From Bradyrhizobium sp. WD16 (GTDB lineage Bacteria; Pseudomonadota; Alphaproteobacteria; Rhizobiales; Xanthobacteraceae), in assembly GCF_024181725.1 (NCBI RefSeq), contig NZ_CP028908.1, positions 2,170,001 to 2,234,000 on the forward strand: a stretch of 64,000 bases of DNA. The letters are read 5' to 3'. The position numbers and the translations under genes are program-made. Each line of letters begins with the position of its first letter. Position 1 is the stretch's first letter. Shown one piece after another: positions 8,667 to 17,054 of the stretch. A model generated the notes under the pieces. It did no database searches. It worked only from the letters and a program-made list of their open reading frames with translations, and was not told the origin of the DNA.

Positions 8667-10442
8667 GTGAGCAAGGCTTCCACAGGCGCACAGCCCACGA
8701 CCGCGAGAAGTGGGACTTCGATGAACGGCTCGTCGGCAAGCGGGACGTCGCCTGATCTGCCCGAGCCTGGCGCTTTGCTGGGGCGGGTGGGCGCGGTGGG
8801 TTTTGCCTGGGATCTTGCCACTGATGCCATGGTCTGGGGGGACGCCGTCGCCGACGTACTGCCACATCTTGCACCCGAGGCTCGCGCCAGCGGCGCAGCC
8901 TATGCCCGTCAGATCGAGCCCACGCCCGGCGTCCGCTCCGACGCCGTGCTGAATTCGCCTGCCAGCGATGGCGGAGCCGGGGTGCGTTACGCCATCGAAT
9001 ATGGCATCCGCACTGCTTCCTCGACCGAACTCCTCTGGGTGGAGGAGGCCGGCTGCTGGTTTGCTGGCCGCGATGGCCGTCCGGCACGTGTCGAAGGGTT
9101 TGTCCGGGTGATCAGCGAGCGTCATGCGCGCGATGAACAATTGCGCCGGCTCGCAAGCCACGACCCGCTGACCGGCGAGCTCAATCGCAGCCATCTGCTC
9201 GCGGCGATCGCCGAGACGCTCGAGGAAGCCGCGCGCTTCCACACCTCTGCAGCCTTTCTGCTGCTCGGCATCGATGACCTCGACCACGTCAATGACGCTT
9301 TCGGCTTCGATGTCGCCGATGAGGTCATCATCGAGGTGGCCCGACGCATTCGCGTGAGACTGCGCGGTGGCGACGTCCTCGCTCGTGCTTCCGGCAACAA
9401 GTTCGGCGTTGTCTTGAAGAATTGCACCGCGGAGGAGATGGCTGTGGCCGCCGAACGATTTCTCTCCGCGATCCGCAACGAAGTAATTCCGACGAGCTCC
9501 GGGCCGGTCGCGGTGACGGCATCGATCGGCGCTATTGCCGCGCCGCGCTACGCTCGGACCGCCGATGACGTCGTGACGCGTGCCCAGGAGTCCTTGGCGA
9601 TCGCCAAGCGCCGCCGCGGCTCCTATCATGCCTGGCGGCCCAACGCCGAGCGCGAGGCCCAGCGTCGAGTGAATATCCGGGTCACCGACGAGATCATCAG
9701 CGCGCTGAACGATCGACGCCTCGTGGTCGCCTACGAGCCGATCGCCGACGCGAAGGAGCGTAAAGTCGCATTTCACGAGTGTCTGGTGCGGATGCGCCAG
9801 GACGACGGCACGCTGATGCTGGCGCCGGACATCGTGCCGGTCGCCGAGCGCCTCGGGCTCATTCGCCTCGTCGACCAGCGTGTACTCGAACTTGTGATTG
9901 CGGATCTCGCTGCAGCGCCGCAGGCCCGGCTCAGCCTCAATATCTCGCCGGACACCACCACCGACCCGGAATGGTGGGCGCGCATCGAGGCGTTGCTTCT
10001 CGCCCATCCCGGCGTTGCCGATCGATTGACGGTCGAAATCACCGAGACCGCCGCCATTCAGGACGTCGATGACGTGCGCGGCTTCGTCATGCGCTTGAAG
10101 AAATTCGGGGCGCGGATCGCCATCGATGATTTCGGCGCCGGCAATACCTCTTTCCGCAACCTGCGCCGGCTCGGCGTTGATCTCGTCAAGATCGACGGCG
10201 CCTTCGTGCAGAATATTGTCCATTCGGCTGACGATCGCGCTTTCGTGCAGACGCTGCTCGATCTCGCGCGGCGGCTCGGTATCAAGACCGTGGCCGAATG
10301 GGTGCAGGACGAAGAATCCGCGGCGCTGCTGCGCGATTGGGGTTGCGACTACCTGCAGGGGCGGTTGATAGGTCTCGCTGCGGCGGAGCGGCCTTGGCAG
10401 CAGTCTGCGTCCGGCACATCAGCCATCGGGCCAGAACCCTAG
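8667..10442 (+). CDS. Sensor protein with degenerate GGDEF and EAL domains
   Basis: A 591-aa soluble protein. Residues about 30-150 look like a PAS-type sensor. A GGDEF domain follows (about 155-310) in which the signature is ASGNKFGVV, so cyclase activity is unlikely. The C-terminal EAL domain (about 330-580) reads HECLVRM at the signature but keeps the other metal and substrate residues: LSLNIS, VEITETA, IDDFGAGNTSF, VKIDGAF, AEWVQDEE and YLQGRLIG. It is therefore probably an active c-di-GMP phosphodiesterase or a receptor. The start is GTG at 8667, with AAGAGG upstream. Its TAG stop (10440-10442) is supplied by the CTAG end of the repeat array that follows. Confidence 0.88.
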   Translation: MSKASTGAQPTTARSGTSMNGSSASGTSPDLPEPGALLGRVGAVGFAWDLATDAMVWGDAVADVLPHLAPEARASGAAYARQIEPTPGVRSDAVLNSPASDGGAGVRYAIEYGIRTASSTELLWVEEAGCWFAGRDGRPARVEGFVRVISERHARDEQLRRLASHDPLTGELNRSHLLAAIAETLEEAARFHTSAAFLLLGIDDLDHVNDAFGFDVADEVIIEVARRIRVRLRGGDVLARASGNKFGVVLKNCTAEEMAVAAERFLSAIRNEVIPTSSGPVAVTASIGAIAAPRYARTADDVVTRAQESLAIAKRRRGSYHAWRPNAEREAQRRVNIRVTDEIISALNDRRLVVAYEPIADAKERKVAFHECLVRMRQDDGTLMLAPDIVPVAERLGLIRLVDQRVLELVIADLAAAPQARLSLNISPDTTTDPEWWARIEALLLAHPGVADRLTVEITETAAIQDVDDVRGFVMRLKKFGARIAIDDFGAGNTSFRNLRRLGVDLVKIDGAFVQNIVHSADDRAFVQTLLDLARRLGIKTVAEWVQDEESAALLRDWGCDYLQGRLIGLAAAERPWQQSASGTSAIGPEP

Positions 10443-10604
10443 TGTGGCGTCTCGCAATTGCCTATGCCCTTTGCGGCAAGCCCCTGTAGGCAATTGCGAG
10501 ACATAAGCCACACTAGCACTTTGATTTTGCTAGTGTCCCTATGTCTCCGAATGACCGTGCGAGCGCGAGGCAAACGTAGCGGTAATTCGGAGACGGGACA
10601 CTAG
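10439..10604. repeat. CTAG-bounded palindrome array A - linker 1 - B
   Basis: Module A (10439-10516) pairs GTCTCGCAATTGCC with GGCAATTGCGAGAC around a 30-nt loop. The 13-nt linker CACTTTGATTTTG follows (10517-10529). Module B (10530-10604) pairs TCTCCGAAT-ACCG with CGGTAATTCGGAGA. Each module is flanked by CTAG. The array lies between the converging EAL gene and phaR. Confidence 0.9.
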
Positions 10605-10662
10605 AGCGTTTTCCCGCGAAGTGGATACCGGTTAGCGTGAAGAAAACGCGTCAAACAAAGAT
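10601..10662. repeat. GCGTTTTC-type dispersed palindrome (module F)
   Basis: It starts in the CTAG that ends module B and reads AGCGTTTTC ... GAAAACGCG, then TCAAACAAAGAT. This resembles a repeat I know from Bradyrhizobium and Rhodopseudomonas intergenic regions. A reverse-oriented, truncated relative lies at 46028-46060. Confidence 0.6.
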
Positions 10663-10835
10663 CGGAGCGGAGAAGGCTCTCGTGCTGCGTCTTTCGATTG
10701 CCTGTCCCCATATGCGCCAGGACATCGGCCGCACTGGATTTTTTTGACTTTGCTACTTACGTCAGGTGTCCGAACACGTTGTCCGATGTGCTTTGGAATG
10801 GGTTTCAGCGGCGGCTGGCACCGAATTCGCCGCAA

Positions 10836-10868
10836 CAAAAAAGCGCTCCCACCACGGAAGCGCCTTTC
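10836..10868 (-). terminator. Rho-independent terminator after phaR
   Basis: On the minus strand the hairpin AAGGCGCTTCC / GGAGCGCTT is followed by a T-run, 31 nt after the phaR stop. Confidence 0.8.
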
Positions 10869-10898
10869 GCATGAATTACGTCGATCCGCTGTCGGTTT

Positions 10899-11510
10899 TT
10901 ATTCCTTTAAAGGTTCCTTCGGCGGTTCCTTCGACATCTTGTCGAGGCGCTCCTGCATTTCCTTCATCTGTCGCCGCAGTTCGTCGATGTCACCGCTCTC
11001 CGGCGGGGTTTCGGTTTCGGGCGACGGTTCGATTGTGCTTTCCTTGCGCAGCGTGCCGATGCCGAACGGCTTGAACATCGAGAAGGTCCGCTCGAACAGT
11101 TCCATATTTCGGCGGACCTGCTCCTCGAGTGGTGCGAAGGCGCCGCTGCCGAAGGCACTCGTCATCTGCTTGCGAAATTTTTCCTGTTCGCGCGTCAGCG
11201 TCTCGATCGAGGCTTCGAGATATTTCGGCACCACCATTTGCATGCTGTCGCCGTAGAACCGGATGAGCTGCCGCAGGAAAGTAGTCGGCAGCAGATTCTG
11301 TCCTGCCTTGTTTTCCTGCTCGAAGATGATCTGCGCCAGCACGGATCGCGTGATGTCGTCGCCTGTCTTCGCGTCATAGACGAGAAAATCCTCGCCCTCC
11401 TTGACCATGGCGGCGAGGTCTTCCAGCGTGACGTAGGTGCTGGTGCCCGTGTTGTAGAGCCTGCGATTGGCGTATTTCTTGATGGTGATTGGGGTTTCTG
11501 ACTTCGCCAT
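10899..11510 (-). CDS. phaR: Polyhydroxyalkanoate synthesis repressor PhaR
   Basis: A 203-aa DNA- and PHB-binding repressor. The N-terminal domain (ITIKKYANRRLYNTGTSTYV, then TLEDLA and VYDAKTGDDITRSVLAQIIFEQE) is the classic PhaR domain, followed by the PHB-accumulation domain (LPTTFLRQLIRFYGDSMQMVVPKYLE). The last 40 residues are a charged Pro/Glu/Lys-rich tail with a short coiled coil (ELRRQMKEMQERLDKM). PhaR represses phasin and PHB genes and is released by PHB. The start is ATG 11510 (MAKSETP); an in-frame GTG at 11519 is possible. The divergent placement against phaA-phaB fits a direct regulatory link. Confidence 0.95.
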   Translation of the reverse strand: MAKSETPITIKKYANRRLYNTGTSTYVTLEDLAAMVKEGEDFLVYDAKTGDDITRSVLAQIIFEQENKAGQNLLPTTFLRQLIRFYGDSMQMVVPKYLEASIETLTREQEKFRKQMTSAFGSGAFAPLEEQVRRNMELFERTFSMFKPFGIGTLRKESTIEPSPETETPPESGDIDELRRQMKEMQERLDKMSKEPPKEPLKE

Positions 11511-11855
11511 GGGTCTCACACGCTAAGAGAGTTCGGGACGGGAGCTTAAGGACGGTCGCTGGCAGGAACCGGGGTCAGTCAATGCATCGCAACGAAAACA
11601 GGAAAGCATGTCCGGCACCGCTCGGCTACCGTTTTATGCAGCACAGTTAATACCCTAGCAGGTGCGTGCGGTGCAGCACGGCGACCGCCGGTGTGCACGG
11701 CAATGCTGCGCCGGGCCACGATTGCTGCTTTGCGGGAATGGCATTGACACATCTTCGTCTGGTTAACAGGATAGCTGCGAGACCGCGTGACAAGCCGGCC
11801 CCCGGCACGACCTCGTTCCCGTTCCTTCCGAACCCAGAAGCCTAAGGAGATGTCC
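11511..11855. promoter_or_regulatory. phaR-phaA divergent control region
   Basis: This 345-bp region has no gene. TTGACA at 11744-11749 with AGGATA 18 bp further could be a phaA promoter. TGC/GCA-rich stretches (ATGCAGCACA at 11636 and GGTGCGTGCGGTGCAGCACG at 11661-11680) resemble the TGC-rich sites reported for PhaR proteins. A clear AAGGAGA ribosome-binding site lies 6 nt before the phaA ATG. Confidence 0.4.
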
Positions 11856-13031
11856 ATGTCCGACGATGTCGTCATCGTCAGCGCTGCCCGCACCCCTGTG
11901 GGGTCGTTCAACGGCGCTTTCGCCAATACGCCTGCCCATGAACTCGGGGCCGTGGCGATCAGGGCGGCCCTGCAGCGCGCCGGCATCGAACCCGGCCGGA
12001 TCTCCGAGGTCATCCTGGGCCAGATTCTTACCGCCGCTCAGGGCCAGAATCCGGCGCGGCAGGCGTCGATCGCCGCCGGCATCCCGGTGGAAAGTCCGGC
12101 CTGGGGCGTCAACCAGCTCTGCGGCTCCGGTCTTCGTTCGGTGGCGCTGGGTTACCAGGCCATCGTCAATGGTGATTCCGAGATCGTGGTGGCCGGCGGC
12201 CAGGAGTCCATGAGCATGGCGACCCATGCCCAGCATCTGCGCAGCGGCGTTAAAATGGGCCCAGTCGATTTCATCGACACCATGATCAAGGACGGTCTGT
12301 GGGACGCCTTCAACGGCTATCACATGGGTAACACCGCCGAGAATGTTGCCCGCCAGTTCCAGATCACGCGTCTGCAGCAGGACGAATTCGCGGTGTCGTC
12401 GCAAAACAAGGCGGAAGCGGCGCAGAAGTCCGGGCGCTTCAAGGATGAGATCGTCCCGGTCACCATCAAGTCGCGCAAGGGCGACGTCGTGGTCGACACC
12501 GACGAATATCCGCGCCATGGCGCCACGATCGAGGCCATGGCCAAGCTGCGCCCGGCGTTCGAGAAAGAGGGCACCGTGACCGCCGGCAACGCGTCGGGCA
12601 TCAATGACGGCGCCGCCGCCCTGGTGCTGATGAGCGCCAAACAGGCCGCCAAGGAAGGCCGCTCGCCGATCGCGCGCATCGTCTCCTGGGGCCAGGCAGG
12701 CGTCGACCCTTCGATCATGGGCACCGGCCCGATTCCGGCATCGCGCGCGGCGCTCAAGAAGGCCGGCTGGAAGGTCGACGATCTCGACCTCATCGAGGCC
12801 AACGAGGCCTTCGCGGCCCAGGCCTGCGCCGTCAACAAGGACCTCGGCTGGGATACGTCGAAGGTGAACGTCAACGGCGGCGCAATCGCGATCGGTCATC
12901 CCATCGGCGCATCGGGCGCCCGCGTCCTTGTGACGCTGCTGCACGAGATGCAGAAGCGCGACGCTAAGAAGGGCCTCGCCACGCTGTGCATCGGCGGCGG
13001 TATGGGCATCGCGCTCTGCGTCGAGCGTTGA
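11856..13031 (+). CDS. phaA: Acetyl-CoA C-acetyltransferase (beta-ketothiolase)
   Basis: A 391-aa thiolase condensing two acetyl-CoA to acetoacetyl-CoA, the first step of PHB synthesis. The nucleophilic Cys89 (NQLCGSG), the [10 protein letters not shown] motif with the catalytic His, and Cys378 (LCIGGGMG) are all at the standard positions for the bacterial biosynthetic enzyme. The AAGGAGA at 11844-11850 favours the ATG at 11856 over the one two codons upstream. It is followed by a strong terminator and then phaB, so the two genes may be partly uncoupled. Confidence 0.97.
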   Translation: MSDDVVIVSAARTPVGSFNGAFANTPAHELGAVAIRAALQRAGIEPGRISEVILGQILTAAQGQNPARQASIAAGIPVESPAWGVNQLCGSGLRSVALGYQAIVNGDSEIVVAGGQESMSMATHAQHLRSGVKMGPVDFIDTMIKDGLWDAFNGYHMGNTAENVARQFQITRLQQDEFAVSSQNKAEAAQKSGRFKDEIVPVTIKSRKGDVVVDTDEYPRHGATIEAMAKLRPAFEKEGTVTAGNASGINDGAAALVLMSAKQAAKEGRSPIARIVSWGQAGVDPSIMGTGPIPASRAALKKAGWKVDDLDLIEANEAFAAQACAVNKDLGWDTSKVNVNGGAIAIGHPIGASGARVLVTLLHEMQKRDAKKGLATLCIGGGMGIALCVER

Positions 13032-13090
13032 GAGCGCACTGCACAATCGGCGCGTGATACAAGTCACGCGTGACGAAGGCGCGACGTGTG

Positions 13091-13126
13091 AAAAATGCCC
13101 GGCCTGTTGCCGGGCATTTTTGTTTT
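13091..13126 (+). terminator. Rho-independent terminator between phaA and phaB
   Basis: AAAAATGCCCGG / CCGGGCATTTTT with a 7-nt loop and a T-rich tail. Its A- and T-flanks make it potentially bidirectional. Confidence 0.88.
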
Positions 13127-13222
13127 CATTCCCACAAGCGATTTGGTCTTGCAGTTCGTGGCGCGTGTCGGAATACTTTGTCTGCCGGAGCAGACGACAA
13201 GGCTTGCGAGGGAGACGTCGGA

Positions 13223-13948
13223 ATGACACGAGTGGCATTGGTGACGGGAGGCACGCGCGGCATTGGCGCGGCGATCAGCAAGGCCCTCAAGTTGGCCGGT
13301 TACAACGTGGCGGCGAGTTATGCCGGCAATGATGACGCTGCCAGCAAGTTCAAGTCCGAGACCGGCATCCCGGTCTTCAAGTGGGACGTCGCCTCCTTCG
13401 AGGCCTGCGGTGAAGGCATCAGGAAGGTGGAAGTCGACCTCGGCCCCATCGAGGTGCTGGTCAACAATGCCGGGATTACCCGCGACACCGCCTTTCACAA
13501 GATGACGCTCGAACAATGGAGTGCGGTGATCAACACCAATCTCGGTTCGTTGTTCAATATGACGAGGCATGTCATCGAAGGCATGCGGGCGCGGAAATTT
13601 GGCCGCATCGTCAACATTTCCTCGATCAACGGCCAGAAGGGGCAATTCGGCCAGGTCAATTACTCGGCGGCGAAGGCCGGCGACATCGGCTTCACCAAGG
13701 CGCTGGCGCTGGAAAACGCCAAGACCGGCATCACCGTCAACGCCATCTGCCCGGGTTACATCAATACCGAAATGGTCCAGGCGGTGCCGAAGGACGTCGT
13801 CGAGAAGAGCATCCTGCCGATGATTCCGGTAAATCGTCTCGGCGAGCCCGAGGAGATCGCGCGCGGAGTGGTATTCCTCGCCTCCGACGATGCCGGCTTC
13901 GTCACCGGTTCGACGCTCACCATCAACGGCGGTCAGTACCTGGTCTGA
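13223..13948 (+). CDS. phaB: Acetoacetyl-CoA reductase
   Basis: A 241-aa short-chain dehydrogenase that reduces acetoacetyl-CoA to (R)-3-hydroxybutyryl-CoA with NADPH, the second PHB step. The cofactor motif is TGGTRGIG (residues 8-15), NNAG is at 81-84, and the catalytic Tyr147/Lys151 are in NYSAAK. The ISSINGQKGQFGQ stretch is typical of PhaB rather than FabG. The start ATG 13223 has GGGAGA about 8 nt upstream. The PHB synthase phaC is not in the window. Confidence 0.96.
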   Translation: MTRVALVTGGTRGIGAAISKALKLAGYNVAASYAGNDDAASKFKSETGIPVFKWDVASFEACGEGIRKVEVDLGPIEVLVNNAGITRDTAFHKMTLEQWSAVINTNLGSLFNMTRHVIEGMRARKFGRIVNISSINGQKGQFGQVNYSAAKAGDIGFTKALALENAKTGITVNAICPGYINTEMVQAVPKDVVEKSILPMIPVNRLGEPEEIARGVVFLASDDAGFVTGSTLTINGGQYLV

Positions 13949-14039
13949 TACCGATCTCCCGACCTCGCTTGCCGACTTTCAGCGCGGTCGTGCGAGCCAG
14001 CGTGGCATTGCGGCGCTCGATTCAAATGATTCCCTTTCC

Positions 14040-14921
14040 ATGACAGCGGCAACAGCGACCCTGATCGGACTCTCGGCCATCCTGATGTGGTCGCTGCTGT
14101 CGACATTGACCGTAGCCAGCGGCCCGATCCCGCCGTTTCAGCTCGCCGCCATGACCTTTGCGATCGGCGGCTGCGTCGGTCCGGTGACCTGGCTGTGGCG
14201 GCCGCAGGCCGCTCGTGCGCTGGTCCAGCCGTCGCTGGTGTGGCTGATCGGCACCGGCGGGCTGTTCGGCTATCACGCGCTGTATTTCCTGGCGCTGCGC
14301 CTCGCGCCGCCGGCCGAAGCCGGGTTGTTCAATTACCTGTGGCCGCTGCTGATCGTACTGTTCTCGGCGCTGTTGCCCGGAGAGCGGCTGGCGTTCCATC
14401 ACATCCTCGGTGCGCTGCTCGGGCTCGCCGGCACGGTGCTGCTGCTGGCAGGTGGCGGAGCGGCCCTGCCGGACGGCGCGGCACCGGGTTTTGCGGCTGC
14501 GTTCTGTGCGGCCTTTGTCTGGGCCGGCTATTCGGTGCTGTCCCGCCGGTTCAAGGCGGTGCCGACCGACGCCGTGGCGGGCTTCTGTCTTGCCACCGCG
14601 GTGCTCGCCGCGCTGTGTCATCTCGCTTTCGAGACCACTGTCTGGCCGCAGGGTGCGCTGGCCTGGGGCTGTGTCGTCGCGCTGGGATTGGGCCCGGTTG
14701 GCCTCGCCTTCTATGCCTGGGACATCGGCATGAAACGCGGCGACATTCGTCTGATCGGTGCCCTGTCCTACGCGACGCCGTTGTTCTCCACCGGGTTTCT
14801 GATTGCCGCCGGCTTCGCCACGCCGACATCGCAGCTCGCGCTCGCCGCGCTGCTCATTGGCGGTGGCGGCCTCGTCGCCGCGCGCGATCTGTGGCGTCTG
14901 CAGCGGCGGCAGCCGACGTGA
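14040..14921 (+). CDS. YddG-like DMT-superfamily exporter
   Basis: A 293-aa inner-membrane protein with ten hydrophobic segments. It matches the aromatic amino-acid exporter YddG in pattern: TLIGLSAILMWS at the start, NYLWPLLIVLFSALL in helix 4, and YAWDIGMKRGDI in helix 9. Efflux of aromatic amino acids or related metabolites is therefore a reasonable guess, not a certainty. The start ATG 14040 is the first in-frame codon giving the usual N-terminus. It lies 91 nt after phaB on the same strand and is followed by a large palindrome array. Confidence 0.82.
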   Translation: MTAATATLIGLSAILMWSLLSTLTVASGPIPPFQLAAMTFAIGGCVGPVTWLWRPQAARALVQPSLVWLIGTGGLFGYHALYFLALRLAPPAEAGLFNYLWPLLIVLFSALLPGERLAFHHILGALLGLAGTVLLLAGGGAALPDGAAPGFAAAFCAAFVWAGYSVLSRRFKAVPTDAVAGFCLATAVLAALCHLAFETTVWPQGALAWGCVVALGLGPVGLAFYAWDIGMKRGDIRLIGALSYATPLFSTGFLIAAGFATPTSQLALAALLIGGGGLVAARDLWRLQRRQPT

Positions 14922-15003
14922 TCGAAGGCAATCGGTCGCGCGGTGGCGACTGACCGTCTGAGCGTGCGGCAAGTGAAGCGATCATTCTGAGACTAAAGGG
15001 ACG

Positions 15004-15331
15004 CTAGTGTGGCGTCTCGCAATTGCCTATGCCCTTTGCGGCAAGCCCCTGTAGGCAATTGCGAGACATAAGCCACACTAGCACTTTGATTTTGCTAGTG
15101 TCCCTTATGTCTCCGAATTACCGTGCGAGCGAGAGGCAAACGAAGCGGTAATTCGGAGACAGGACACTAGTGTCCTGTTTCCAACTCGTATCCCATTGCA
15201 GCAGGCGCTCATACGAACGTTGGAAACAAGGGGGCACTAGCATCATTATGATTCTAGTGTGGTTTTGGATCTGACGCTCGTTCGAAGAACTCGCTGCAAT
15301 ACTGAAACGAGCGTCAGATCCACCACACTAG
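15004..15331. repeat. Palindrome array A - linker 1 - B - C - linker 2 - D
   Basis: Modules A (15004-15081) and B (15095-15170) are joined by CACTTTGATTTTG. B and C (15167-15240) share one CTAG. C and D (15254-15331) are joined by CATCATTATGATT. C pairs GTTTCCAAC-x-TCGTA with TACGAACGTTGGAAAC; D pairs GGATCTGACGCTCGTTTC-type arms. The sequence just before A (ACTAAAGGGACG) looks like the decayed 3' end of a C' module. The array sits between converging genes and supplies the cupin stop codon. Confidence 0.92.
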
Positions 15332-15753
15332 CCCTCGGGTACAAAGTCCGGCGGCGCCAGTTCGAAGCCGGCGAAATCGAATCCCGGCGCTACAGTGCAG
15401 CCGACCAGCGTCCAGTCGCCGAGACTCTCCGCCGCCTGCCAGGCGCGGGCGGGCACCACCGCCTGGGGCGCCTCGCCGGCGGCCAGCTCGGCGCCGAGGC
15501 GCAAGTTGCGCCGGCCGCGCTCGTCGGCGATCGACAGCGCCAGGGGCGCGCCGGCATGGAAATGCCAAATCTCGACCGCGTCGACCCGGTGCCAGTGCGA
15601 GCGTTGGCCGCGCGCCAGCAGGAAATAGATCGCGGTCGAGGCGGCGCGGCCGCTGTGATCGACCCGGCGGTCGCGAAATGTCTCGCGGTAGTGACCACCC
15701 TCAGGGTGCGGCAGCAGCCCGAGTTCGGCGATGATCTGCGCGGCCGAGATCAT
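15328..15753 (-). CDS. Cupin-superfamily protein (DUF985 type)
   Basis: A 141-aa single-domain cupin. The start IIAELGLLPHPEGGHYRETFRD and the later HWHRVDAVEIWHFHAGAPL are diagnostic of the DUF985 cupin, whose His/Glu residues line a small-molecule pocket; its biochemical role is unknown to me. It starts 4 nt after the gloB stop, so the two form an operon and may act on a related carbonyl metabolite (inference). The TAG stop at 15328-15330 lies inside the CTAG end of repeat module D. Confidence 0.85.
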   Translation of the reverse strand: MISAAQIIAELGLLPHPEGGHYRETFRDRRVDHSGRAASTAIYFLLARGQRSHWHRVDAVEIWHFHAGAPLALSIADERGRRNLRLGAELAAGEAPQAVVPARAWQAAESLGDWTLVGCTVAPGFDFAGFELAPPDFVPEG

Positions 15754-15757
15754 AAGC

Positions 15758-16525
15758 TTACGCCTTGTTCTTGCGCTCGCGCAGTTCGCCGAACACCTCT
15801 GCGGCGCTTCGCCCCGTGAGGCCGAGCGCCGCCGCGACCGACGGTACGTCGGCGCGCAGGAAAACGTTGGTCTGCTTCTCCTCGCCGATAGTGGTGGGCA
15901 CCGTCGGCAGGTGCTGGGCGCGCAGCCGCGCAGCTTGCACGGCGCGCGCCTCGAGCGCCTCGTTATCGCGCTCCACAGAGAGTGCGAATTTGACGTTCGA
16001 CTGGGTGTATTCGTGGCCGCAATAGACCTTCGTCGCGTCCGGCAAGGCCCGGAGCTTCTTGAGCGAGTCCCACATCATCGGATAGGTGCCTTCGAATACC
16101 CGGCCGCAGCCGACCGAGAACAGCGTGTCGGCGCAGAACAGGGCGTGGTCGGCGTCGAGAATGTAGGAGACGTGTTCGAGGGTGTGGCCGGGAGTCTCGA
16201 GCACCCGTGCCGCGATAGTGCCGATCTGGACGATGTCGCCCTCGCGGACGCGCTCGTCGGCGTCGGCGATGGCCACGGCCTTGTCGTGCGGCGCGACGAC
16301 GCGGCAGTCGTATTTCGCCTTCAGCTCCGCAACGGCGCCGACATGGTCAGCATGATGGTGGGTGATGAGAATATCGGTGAGGGTCCAGCCTTCGTGCTGC
16401 AGCGCCTTGATGATCGGTGCGGCTTCCGGCGCATCGATCGAGGCCGTCGCCTTGCTGGCGGGGTCATGGATCAGATAGCCGAAATTGTCCGAAAGACAGG
16501 GGAACAGGCGGATCTCGGCGGGCAT
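15758..16525 (-). CDS. gloB: Hydroxyacylglutathione hydrolase (glyoxalase II)
   Basis: A 255-aa metallo-beta-lactamase-fold enzyme that hydrolyses S-lactoylglutathione to lactate and glutathione in methylglyoxal detoxification. The di-metal motif THHHADHVG is at residues 55-63, the GHTLEHVSY and CADTLFSVGCGRVFEG segments supply further ligands and substrate contacts, and the C-terminal GloB domain (YCGHEYTQSN, then a basic end) is present. The ATG at 16525 (MPAEIRLFPC) gives the normal length. It is divergent from the methyltransferase gene and upstream of the cupin gene. Confidence 0.95.
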   Translation of the reverse strand: MPAEIRLFPCLSDNFGYLIHDPASKATASIDAPEAAPIIKALQHEGWTLTDILITHHHADHVGAVAELKAKYDCRVVAPHDKAVAIADADERVREGDIVQIGTIAARVLETPGHTLEHVSYILDADHALFCADTLFSVGCGRVFEGTYPMMWDSLKKLRALPDATKVYCGHEYTQSNVKFALSVERDNEALEARAVQAARLRAQHLPTVPTTIGEEKQTNVFLRADVPSVAAALGLTGRSAAEVFGELRERKNKA

Positions 16526-16712
16526 GACGGCTCCATTGGCAGAAGCGCCGACTTTGGAGCGATGCGCCGCCAGGTTCAACCCGGCATCGCGGGACGCCTG
16601 ATCATTTGAGCGCCTTTGAGTCCCGGCCCGGACGCGGTACGGAGCACCGCCGCTGGCTGGCGGCAACGCGGCGGATCACGGCATTAACCAAGCCGCAGCC
16701 AAAATCATGGCG

Positions 16713-16781
16713 CTAGTGCGGTGGATCTGACGCTCGTTTCAGCATTGCAGCGAGTTCTTCATACGAGCGTCAGATTCTGCG
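16713..16781. repeat. Inverted, decayed D module
   Basis: CTAGTGCGGTGGATCTGACG ... CGAGCGTCAGAT matches module D in reverse orientation, including the loop core ATTGCAGCGAGTTCTTC. The right-hand CTAG is lost. Confidence 0.75.
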
Positions 16782-16858
16782 CCGACATCTTCAAGCCCGC
16801 CCAATGCGCAAACTACTTCGCCGCATGCGGGTATGATCCACCTTGATCGGAGTCTGCT

Positions 16859-17026
16859 CTAGTGTGGCGTCTCGCAATTGCCTACCGCCTTTGCGGCCAG
16901 TCTCTCGTAGGCAATTGCGAGACATAAGCCACACTAGCGCTTTGATTTTGCTAGTGTCCTTTATGTCTCCGAATTACCGTGCGAGGGTGAGGCAAATGAA
17001 GCGGTAATTCGGAGACAGGACACTAG
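16859..17026. repeat. Palindrome array A - linker 1 - B
   Basis: A (16859-16937) has a second loop type, CCGCCTTTGCGGCCAGTCTC. The linker is CGCTTTGATTTTG (13 nt), and B is 16951-17026. It lies in the divergent gloB/methyltransferase region and ends only 28 nt before the methyltransferase ATG, so it could affect that promoter. Confidence 0.9.
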
Positions 17027-17054
17027 ACCGCCAGGATCGGTTAAAATTACCCTT

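Noticed and set aside
8592-10223. A 543-codon minus-strand frame opposite the EAL gene
   Set aside because: It is a shadow frame; the plus strand has full domain structure and a ribosome-binding site.
11763-13238. A 491-codon minus-strand frame opposite phaA
   Set aside because: It mirrors the codons of phaA, and its product has no recognisable motif.
15004-15331. Palindrome array as simple tandem transcription terminators
   Set aside because: The stems lack T-tracts, occur in tandem, divergent and convergent contexts, and share CTAG joints, which fits a repeat family better. A side role in termination is still possible.
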